NCBI GenBank assembly: GCA_024635815.1
Contig: JAGXIG010000036.1
Span: 1-6,088, forward strand
Length of the DNA: 6,088 bases
Reading direction: 5' to 3'
Source: Salegentibacter sp.
GTDB lineage: Bacteria > Bacteroidota > Bacteroidia > Flavobacteriales > Flavobacteriaceae
The notes under the pieces were generated by a model that saw only the letters and a list, made by a program, of their open reading frames with translations, searched no databases and had not been told where the DNA came from. Positions 1-4,809 of this stretch are shown here, in pieces. The number at the start of each line of letters is the position of its first letter. The stretch's first letter is position 1. The position numbers were made by a program, and so were the translations under genes.

Positions 1-2234
1 AATTTTAGTTTACGTTGCAGTAAAGAAGCCGAGCCTTGTTGAGCGGTAACGATTACTTCAGCAGCTTCTCTAAAGAGTTTATCTCTTTCGCTAACATCTA
101 TATCAACACCTGTGCCACTCTCATCTGCTTCATAAGCAGGAAGTTGGTGAGCCTCTGGATAAGCTTTCTGCGACCCTATAAATTCGGTTATTTTATCTAC
201 TTCCGGAGTATCTACAAAGGCACATTGTAAACGCCTCAATTCATTACCCTGGGTGAACAACATATCTCCACGTCCAATAAGCTGATCTGCTCCCTGGCCA
301 TCAAGAATTGTCCTGGAGTCTATTTTTGATGTTACCCTGAATGCAATCCTGGCGGGGAAGTTAGCTTTTATAATTCCGGTAATAACATTTACCGAAGGTC
401 TTTGCGTAGCAATAATTAAATGGATTCCAATCGCACGAGCCAATTGTGCCAAACGGGCAATTGGTGTTTCGACTTCTTTTCCGGCGGTCATTATTAAATC
501 GGCAAATTCGTCTACAACTAATACGATGTATGGTAGGAATTTATGGCCGTTTTCCGGATTTAATTTTCTCGCTTTAAACTTAACGTTGTATTCTTTAATA
601 TTACGAACCATCGCGTCTTTAAGCAGTTCGTAACGATTGTCCATTTCAATACATAAAGAATTAAGCGTATTGATTACCTTGGTATTATCAGTAATAATTG
701 CGTCTCCAGAATCCGGTAGTTTGGCGAGATAATGACGCTCAATTTTATTGAAAAGCGTAAGTTCTACTTTTTTAGGATCTACCAATACAAATTTCACTTC
801 CGCGGGGTGCTTGCTGTAAAGTAGGGAAGTAAGGATGGCGTTCAATCCAACCGATTTACCCTGTCCCGTAGCCCCGGCCATAAGCATATGCGGCATTTTT
901 GCCAGGTCTACCACAAAAGTTTCGTTTGAAATGGTTTTTCCTAAGGCCATTGGTAATTCCATTTCGGCATTCTGGAACTTAGGCGAAGCGATTACAGAAC
1001 GCATGGAAACAATGGTTGCATTTTTATTCGGAACTTCAATACCAATGGTTCCTTTACCGGGAATTGGCGCAATAATACGAATTCCCAATGCTGAAAGGGA
1101 AAGCGCAATATCGTCTTCCAGGTTTTTAATTTTTGAAATTCTAATTCCTGCTTCGGGTACAATTTCGTATAGCGTTACCGTGGGACCAACTGTTGCTTTA
1201 ATTTGCGCGATCTCAATCTTGTAGTTTTTTAGCGTATCTACAATGCGGTTTTTGTGTCCTTCAAGTTCTTCCTGATCTACCGTAATGCCACCCCCATATT
1301 CCTGAAGCAGGTCCAGGGTTGGAAATTTATAGTTGCTTAGCTCTAAAGTAGGGTCAAATTCACCAAAATCCTTGACGATCTTATTGCTAATTTTATCTTC
1401 ATCCAGCTCTTCTTCCTGCGCCGTTTCTACTTCCATCTCTACTTCTTCGGGCTCAGCCGGTTTTGGTTTTGAAGTAGGGGTGGGGGATTCTTCCTTTGGT
1501 GGGTTGGTTTCCAGTTTTATTTCTGCTGAAGATTTATCAGCCGCTTTTTCGGTTTTTGGTATTGATTTTTCTTTCCAGTCGGTTTCTTCCTCGGTAGCCG
1601 AAAATTCTTCTTTATTTGTTTGAAATTCTTTGTTGAGGCTGTCTTTTTTAGATTTTAGAAAGTTTCCTATCAATTCTGGAGTAACCTTTAATCTTAAGGT
1701 TAAATAAGCAATAAACAGGAACAACATCAATAAGATCGTTCCGAAGAAGCCTAAATAGTCCTGAAGAAAATCGTTCATTTCATAACCAATCCTTCCGCCT
1801 AAAAGTGGGTTTTCCGCAGCGAAAAATCCGAAAAAAATAGCCAGCCAGAGCGTGATTAAAATTCCCCAAAACCAGGATTCCCTGAGCTTGGTAGATTTTA
1901 CTCCAAGAAAAAGGTGAAACCCACTATAACTCACTAAAATTGAAAAGATAAAAGCAGCAATGCCAAAACCTTTATACATAAAAAAGTCGCTTACTGAAGC
2001 GCCAAATTTACTCAACCAATTTTTGGTTTCTATTTCACGGTTAGAGAATTCGCCAAGCGTGCTTTGATCTACCTGCCAGTTGAATAAAAAGGAGATGAAG
2101 GCAACGCTTAAAGCCAGGCCGAATAACATTAAGAAACTGCCTAAAACTACCTTTTGTTGCCGGTTAAGTTTAAAGGAAAATTTGTTCGACTTTTTCCCGG
2201 TGCCTGTTTTAGTCCTGGTTTTCTTTTTGGCCAT
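1..2234 (-). CDS. ftsK: DNA translocase FtsK (C-terminal end outside window)
   Basis: FtsK is a membrane-anchored hexameric ATPase that pumps chromosomal DNA through the closing septum and helps XerCD resolve dimers. The window shows 744 codons from ATG at 2234. The basic N-terminus (MAKKKTRTK) precedes four hydrophobic segments at about residues 29-51, 88-111, 121-140 and 161-182. An E/K/P-rich linker follows (about 186-295), then the alpha domain from about residue 302 (YKFPTLDLL). The RecA-like motor has Walker A GATGQGKS at 454-461, Walker B LVVDE ending at D575-E576, and the family motif ATQRPSV at 609-615. From about residue 708 the gamma winged-helix domain begins (SERDKLFREAAEVIV) and is cut by the window edge, not by a mutation. 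The linker is far shorter than in E. coli FtsK, as is common outside enterobacteria. The start is supported because the frame opens directly into the basic N-terminus and first membrane segment. A 193-bp gap separates it from dgkA, so it may have its own promoter. Identification is secure. Confidence 0.97.
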   Translation of the reverse strand, partial: MAKKKTRTKTGTGKKSNKFSFKLNRQQKVVLGSFLMLFGLALSVAFISFLFNWQVDQSTLGEFSNREIETKNWLSKFGASVSDFFMYKGFGIAAFIFSILVSYSGFHLFLGVKSTKLRESWFWGILITLWLAIFFGFFAAENPLLGGRIGYEMNDFLQDYLGFFGTILLMLFLFIAYLTLRLKVTPELIGNFLKSKKDSLNKEFQTNKEEFSATEEETDWKEKSIPKTEKAADKSSAEIKLETNPPKEESPTPTSKPKPAEPEEVEMEVETAQEEELDEDKISNKIVKDFGEFDPTLELSNYKFPTLDLLQEYGGGITVDQEELEGHKNRIVDTLKNYKIEIAQIKATVGPTVTLYEIVPEAGIRISKIKNLEDDIALSLSALGIRIIAPIPGKGTIGIEVPNKNATIVSMRSVIASPKFQNAEMELPMALGKTISNETFVVDLAKMPHMLMAGATGQGKSVGLNAILTSLLYSKHPAEVKFVLVDPKKVELTLFNKIERHYLAKLPDSGDAIITDNTKVINTLNSLCIEMDNRYELLKDAMVRNIKEYNVKFKARKLNPENGHKFLPYIVLVVDEFADLIMTAGKEVETPIARLAQLARAIGIHLIIATQRPSVNVITGIIKANFPARIAFRVTSKIDSRTILDGQGADQLIGRGDMLFTQGNELRRLQCAFVDTPEVDKITEFIGSQKAYPEAHQLPAYEADESGTGVDIDVSERDKLFREAAEVIVTAQQGSASLLQRKLK

Positions 2235-2336
2235 AGATGATAAGTAGGATTTTGAGCAAAAATACAAATTAGCCCCATCTAAAATAAAGAAAATTGCTTT
2301 CAGTTTAGCGGGTGCTGTTTTGTATGCTTAAACGTT

Positions 2337-2368
2337 CAAATCTAAGCAATTATTTTTTGAGAAATAAA
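2337..2368 (-). promoter_or_regulatory. candidate ftsK promoter (Bacteroidota type)
   Basis: On the minus strand TAGATTTG at 2344-2337 fits the Bacteroidota -7 consensus TAnnTTTG. TTTA lies 20 bases upstream at 2368-2365, one mismatch from the -33 consensus TTTG. Transcripts would start near 2330, giving a leader of about 95 bases before the ftsK ATG. The -7 box sits between the arms of a 6-bp inverted repeat (TGCTTA/TAAGCA, 2325-2348). A second -7 match, TATTTTTG at 2264-2257, is only about 23 bases from the ATG and has no convincing -33 partner. Such AT-rich boxes occur by chance, so this remains a prediction. Confidence 0.35.
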
Positions 2369-2379
2369 CCGGAAAATCA

Positions 2380-2420
2380 TTCAGCATTTAAAAGCCTTAG
2401 GTTCTGAAAGCTATGCTAAA
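2380..2420 (-). terminator. possible hairpin after dgkA (weak terminator or attenuator)
   Basis: Just after the dgkA stop, the minus-strand RNA can pair UUUAGCAU (2420-2413) with AUGCUGAA (2387-2380; 8 bp with one U-G pair). Directly inside it, AGCUUU pairs with AAGGCU around an 8-base loop, with a 5-base bulge on the 3' side. Only a short interrupted run (GAUUUUCC) follows, so it is not a textbook intrinsic terminator. It could end or reduce tpx-dgkA transcription before ftsK, or protect the 3' end. Confidence 0.3.
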
Positions 2421-2427
2421 GATTTAT

Positions 2428-2790
2428 TTAGAAAATATAAGGGAAGTAAATAAACGCGCCTATTATTATTGCGGTAATTGCTGCTATAAATACAGCGCCG
2501 GCGGCAATATCTTTAATATGTCCAATTTTACTATGAAAATCTGGGTGTACAAAATCTGCCATCGCTTCAAGTCCTGAATTTAAACCTTCAGCAGTCATTA
2601 TAAGGCCTATTGCTAAAAACTGAAACATCCATTCTGTTTTCGTGATTTCAAATAAATACCCGGCAATACACATAATTATGGCAAGGACGAATTGCACCTG
2701 TATGCTCTGTTCGTGTTTTAATAACAACCAGGCACCTTTAAGGGCATAGCCGCTCCCTTTAATTCTTTTGGCGAGGAAACTATCCCGCAT
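2428..2790 (-). CDS. dgkA: Diacylglycerol kinase / undecaprenol kinase, DgkA family
   Basis: This is a small integral-membrane lipid kinase of the prokaryotic DAGK family. It phosphorylates diacylglycerol (recycling it into phospholipid synthesis) or undecaprenol (feeding the carrier lipid for cell-wall and surface glycans). The sequence does not tell which. At 120 residues it matches the family length. An amphipathic N-terminus with E27 is followed by three membrane segments at about 31-47, 53-70 and 95-118. The active-site signature is intact: E68, N71, E75 and D79 in AEGLNSGLEAMAD, with K93-D94 further on. These correspond to E28, E69, N72, E76, D80 and K94-D95 of E. coli DgkA. Its ATG overlaps the tpx stop by one base (TAATG), which suggests one transcript and translational coupling. 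The pairing with tpx and ftsK is, as I recall, common in flavobacteria without any obvious functional link. Confidence 0.95.
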   Translation of the reverse strand: MRDSFLAKRIKGSGYALKGAWLLLKHEQSIQVQFVLAIIMCIAGYLFEITKTEWMFQFLAIGLIMTAEGLNSGLEAMADFVHPDFHSKIGHIKDIAAGAVFIAAITAIIIGAFIYFPYIF

Positions 2791-3290
2791 TATAACAGGG
2801 TTTTTAGTGCGGCAAGATAATCAGGTTCGTCATCTATTTCAGGTACTTGCTGGCTGTGAACAACGTTTCCGTTTTCATCTAACACAATAACTACTCGGGA
2901 AAGTAATGCTTCAAAAGCACCATCCATAATTTCCAGGCCGTAATCTTTTCCGAAATTCCTATCTCTAAAATCTGATAAGTTGGTGACGTTTTTCAAACTT
3001 TCATCGTTTACAAAACGTTTTTGTGCAAATGGTAAATCACGGGAAATGCATAGTACAACCGTATTATCAAGTTCGGTAGCACGTTCGTTAAATTTTCTTA
3101 CTGAAGTTGCGCAAACGCCGGTGTCTATGCTTGGAAAAATATTAAGAATAACGCGTTTTCCTTTAAAATCGTTTAAAGTTGCGGTGCTAAGATCTGATTT
3201 AATGAGTGCAAAATATGGTGCTCTCTCTCCTTTTTCGGGAAGGCTGCCATAGGTGTTGATTTTTTCACCTTTTAATGTTATCTGCGACAT
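2790..3290 (-). CDS. tpx: Thiol peroxidase Tpx, lacking the usual resolving cysteine
   Basis: This is an atypical 2-Cys peroxiredoxin of the Tpx subfamily, reducing hydrogen peroxide and preferably alkyl hydroperoxides with thioredoxin-derived electrons. It has 166 residues, close to the E. coli protein (about 168). The peroxidatic site is intact: NIFPSIDTGVCATSVRKFN with T57 and C60. The second family motif LCISRDLPFAQ carries C81. The conserved arginine is present in LLSRVVIVLD. The unusual point is that the resolving cysteine, C95 in E. coli (SRFCGAEG), is replaced by valine (V94, codon GTA, in KRFVNDES), and only C60 and C81 remain. It may work as a 1-Cys enzyme, use C81, or be regenerated by an external thiol. 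There is no predicted signal peptide, so it should be cytoplasmic. It is the first gene of a unit with dgkA, isolated from the upstream operon by a terminator. The family call is certain; the mechanism is not. Confidence 0.96.
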   Translation of the reverse strand: MSQITLKGEKINTYGSLPEKGERAPYFALIKSDLSTATLNDFKGKRVILNIFPSIDTGVCATSVRKFNERATELDNTVVLCISRDLPFAQKRFVNDESLKNVTNLSDFRDRNFGKDYGLEIMDGAFEALLSRVVIVLDENGNVVHSQQVPEIDDEPDYLAALKTLL

Positions 3291-3314
3291 GGATGTTACT
3301 ATTATATTGGATTG

Positions 3315-3324
3315 CTAAATTTAG
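3315..3324 (-). promoter_or_regulatory. candidate tpx promoter box with 10-bp palindrome
   Basis: The 130-bp gap before tpx contains TAAATTTA (3323-3316 on the minus strand), one mismatch from the TAnnTTTG box, about 26 bases upstream of the ATG. It lies inside the perfect palindrome CTAAATTTAG. I see no clear TTTG at the -33 distance. A promoter is expected here because a terminator lies directly upstream, but this particular box is uncertain. Confidence 0.3.
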
Positions 3325-3358
3325 AACATCTCTTTTAGGGATTTACTAAAATTATCAT

Positions 3359-3395
3359 AAAAACAAAGGGCTGCCTTAATATAAGACAGCCCTTT
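3359..3395 (-). terminator. Rho-independent terminator of the peroxiredoxin operon
   Basis: Read on the minus strand, AAAGGGCUGUCUUA pairs with UAAGGCAGCCCUUU (3395-3365), a 14-bp stem with a single U-G wobble and a 3-base loop. It is followed by GUUUUUA (3364-3358). It lies 25 bases past the stop of the DUF6952-type gene and before tpx. On the plus strand the wobble becomes a C-A mismatch, so the structure suits minus-strand transcription better, although a plus-strand U-run also exists. Confidence 0.85.
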
Positions 3396-3420
3396 TTAAG
3401 AATATTATAAAACACGATTT

Positions 3421-3669
3421 CTAACGGTCTATAGAACCAACTACTTTTTGCATAAAGTTGTTACAGGCATCTTTTTCTGGAGTTCCTCCATCAATAGAAT
3501 GCTTAACTTCTACAGCACCGCATAAGTTCGAAATCAATTCACCTATCACATCCATTTCCTCGTCTTTAACTGAACGGTGTTCAGTATAACTTTCGAGTAC
3601 TTCTATGGTATGCTCCAGTTTTTGAACTTCGTTCTCGCGTGCTAAATGTTTAATTACTGGTAACTTCAT
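3421..3669 (-). CDS. Small conserved protein of unknown function (DUF6952 type)
   Basis: This 82-residue acidic, soluble protein has no signal peptide or membrane segment. Its N-terminus (MKLPVIKHL), centre (KDEEMDVIGELISNLCGAVEV) and C-terminus (FMQKVVGSIDR) resemble the flavobacterial family I remember as DUF6952, found next to a thioredoxin and a peroxiredoxin. That assignment is from memory. The predicted fold is largely helical, with a likely helix at about 10-30 and another around 37-56. It contains two cysteines, C50 and C69, not in a CxxC motif. The ATG lies 20 bases inside the end of the thioredoxin gene in another frame, so translation is probably coupled. An intrinsic terminator follows. 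The context suggests a role linked to the thioredoxin or peroxiredoxin, such as a partner or adaptor, but nothing in the sequence shows an activity. Confidence 0.85.
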   Translation of the reverse strand: MKLPVIKHLARENEVQKLEHTIEVLESYTEHRSVKDEEMDVIGELISNLCGAVEVKHSIDGGTPEKDACNNFMQKVVGSIDR

Positions 3670-3964
3670 TTACTAGGTCTTTTAAAGGTTCAAATTTATT
3701 AGTTTGTACCTGATTTACGAGACTTCCGTTTTTGAAAGTGGCAAAAGTTGGTAGGTTATCTACCTTAGCCAGTTTTCTGGATTCCGGATATTTCTCAGCA
3801 TCTACCAACAAGAACGTAGCGTTCTCATTTTCTGAAGCCAATTTCTTGAATTTAGGCTTCATCAATCGGCAGTTGCCACACCATCCAGCCATATACTGTA
3901 CCACAACGGTTTCGTTATCTGAAACTATCTCGTTTAAATTATCCTGTTCTAATTCTTTTATCAT
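3650..3964 (-). CDS. Thioredoxin family protein, CGNC active site
   Basis: This is a single-domain cytoplasmic thioredoxin-fold protein of 104 residues, the normal thioredoxin length. The active site is WCGNCRLMKP with C29 and C32, and the cis-proline is P72 in NLPTFATFKNG. The buried acidic/LVDAEK strand and the following helix are in the expected places. The active site is CGNC rather than the canonical CGPC, so its redox properties may differ from housekeeping TrxA. It starts 20 bases after the peroxiredoxin stop, with a purine-rich stretch (AAAGGGAAAGAGA) before the ATG. Its end overlaps the DUF6952-type gene. The most likely role, inferred from position, is to reduce the oxidised peroxiredoxin encoded just upstream; no AhpF-type reductase is present in this window. 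Confidence 0.93.
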   Translation of the reverse strand: MIKELEQDNLNEIVSDNETVVVQYMAGWCGNCRLMKPKFKKLASENENATFLLVDAEKYPESRKLAKVDNLPTFATFKNGSLVNQVQTNKFEPLKDLVNEVTSN

Positions 3965-3984
3965 AACAATCTCTTTCCCTTTTT

Positions 3985-4623
3985 TTAGTTTAAGCTCAAG
4001 TAAGAAGCAACTCCGTCTCTATCAGCGTTCATTGCATCTTTACCTTCTTCCCAGTTTGCAGGACAAACCTCACCTTTTTCCTGTACGTGAGTGTAAGCAT
4101 CTACAAGTCTTAAGAATTCAGCTACGTTTCTACCTAATGGCATATCGTTAACTCCTTCGTGGAAGATTTTTCCATCTTCGTCAATAAGGTAAGTTGCACG
4201 GTAAGTTACGTTGTCTCCTTCTAAAGTAACATCTCCGGTTTCTTCATCATAAGATTCTCCGGTTATGTCTAGAATTCCAAGACGGGAGCTTAGGTTTCTG
4301 TTAGAATCTGCAAGGATTGGGTATTTAACGCCTTCAATTCCTCCGTTATCTTTTGGAGTATTTAACCATGCGAAATGTACTTCTGGAGTGTCGCAAGAAG
4401 CTCCAACTACCATTACATTTCTTTTTTCAAATTCTTCTGCTGCTTTCTGGAAAGCGTGTAATTCTGTGGGGCAAACAAAGGTGAAATCTTTAGGGTACCA
4501 GAACAATAATACTTTTTTCTTATTCTTCTGAGCTTCTTCCAAAATATTTAGTTGAAAGGTATCACCCATTTCATCCATTGCGTTTACGCTTAAATTTGGA
4601 AATTTTTTTCCTACTAATGACAT
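3985..4623 (-). CDS. Typical 2-Cys peroxiredoxin (AhpC/Prx1 family)
   Basis: This cytoplasmic peroxidase reduces hydrogen peroxide, organic hydroperoxides and probably peroxynitrite. It has 212 residues, slightly longer than E. coli AhpC (about 187). The peroxidatic cysteine is C51 in DFTFVCPTELHAF. The resolving cysteine is C187 in GEVCPANW, and an extra C77 lies in GASCDTPEV. The conserved arginine region is in NVTYRATYLIDEDGKI. The segment that in over-oxidation-sensitive enzymes reads GGLG is GGIE here. The C-terminus ends SYLSLN without a YF motif, so a robust type is expected. The ATG at 4623 is preceded by an A-rich leader and a TAAATTTG promoter box, typical for this phylum. It is the first gene of the operon with thioredoxin and a DUF6952-type protein. 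Other annotations may call it ahpC. Confidence 0.96.
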   Translation of the reverse strand: MSLVGKKFPNLSVNAMDEMGDTFQLNILEEAQKNKKKVLLFWYPKDFTFVCPTELHAFQKAAEEFEKRNVMVVGASCDTPEVHFAWLNTPKDNGGIEGVKYPILADSNRNLSSRLGILDITGESYDEETGDVTLEGDNVTYRATYLIDEDGKIFHEGVNDMPLGRNVAEFLRLVDAYTHVQEKGEVCPANWEEGKDAMNADRDGVASYLSLN

Positions 4624-4669
4624 ATTAATTCTGTTTTTTATTTGTTTAACTTTCTTTGTAATTCGTGTG

Positions 4670-4699
4670 CAAATTTAAGGAAAGATTCCAGTGAAAAAC
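4670..4699 (-). promoter_or_regulatory. promoter of the peroxiredoxin operon
   Basis: TAAATTTG at 4677-4670 on the minus strand is a full match to the Bacteroidota -7 consensus TAnnTTTG. A T-rich GTTTTTC segment at 4699-4693 lies at about the -33 distance, without an exact TTTG. Transcription would start near 4663, giving an A-rich leader of about 40 bases, a plausible length for the abundant peroxiredoxin mRNA. Confidence 0.6.
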
Positions 4700-4708
4700 G
4701 TTATTGAA

Positions 4709-4744
4709 ATTTTAAAATACTATGCAATAATAAGTTTTACTTAT
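4709..4744 (-). promoter_or_regulatory. OxyR-like inverted repeats upstream of peroxiredoxin
   Basis: ATAAGTTTTACTTAT (4730-4744) is a perfect 6-bp inverted repeat with a 3-base spacer and a T-N11-A core. It matches 8 of the 10 fixed positions of the OxyR half-site ATAGnTnnnAnCTAT. Six bases further toward the promoter a second, weaker match begins with ATAG (4723-4709, 6 of 10). Relative to the predicted start near 4663 the pair spans about -46 to -81, where LysR-type activators bind. The spacing between halves is 6 rather than the usual 7, and AT-rich DNA yields such repeats by chance. Confidence 0.4.
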
Positions 4745-4809
4745 CGTTGTTTTAAATTTAAATAGAGAAGCTTTATTTAACAAGTGTAGTGCCAGTAAAA
4801 ACAGGCTTT

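Noticed and set aside
1..60. Truncated ftsK as a pseudogene
   Set aside because: The frame is still open at base 1 and the visible gamma-domain sequence is normal; truncation is due to the window boundary.
835..1224. Plus-strand open frame of 129 residues
   Set aside because: It lies opposite the ftsK alpha and motor domains with the Walker A motif, so it is a shadow frame.
1333..1623. Plus-strand open frame of 96 residues, rich in serine
   Set aside because: It is antisense to the E/K-rich linker of ftsK; glutamate codons read backwards give serine-rich shadows. No promoter or family similarity.
1365..1680. Low-complexity ftsK linker as a repeat or inserted element
   Set aside because: The stretch is compositionally biased (E, K, P, T) but has no repeat unit and is in frame; variable linkers are normal in FtsK.
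3732..4151. Plus-strand open frame of 139 residues across two genes
   Set aside because: It runs antisense through the thioredoxin and peroxiredoxin genes, both well supported, and has no recognisable domain.
4791..4806. Possible terminator hairpin after nhaC (GCC...GGC)
   Set aside because: The stem is only 3+2 bp with an internal U-U mismatch, and no U-run follows on the minus strand. The U-run exists only on the plus strand, where no gene ends.
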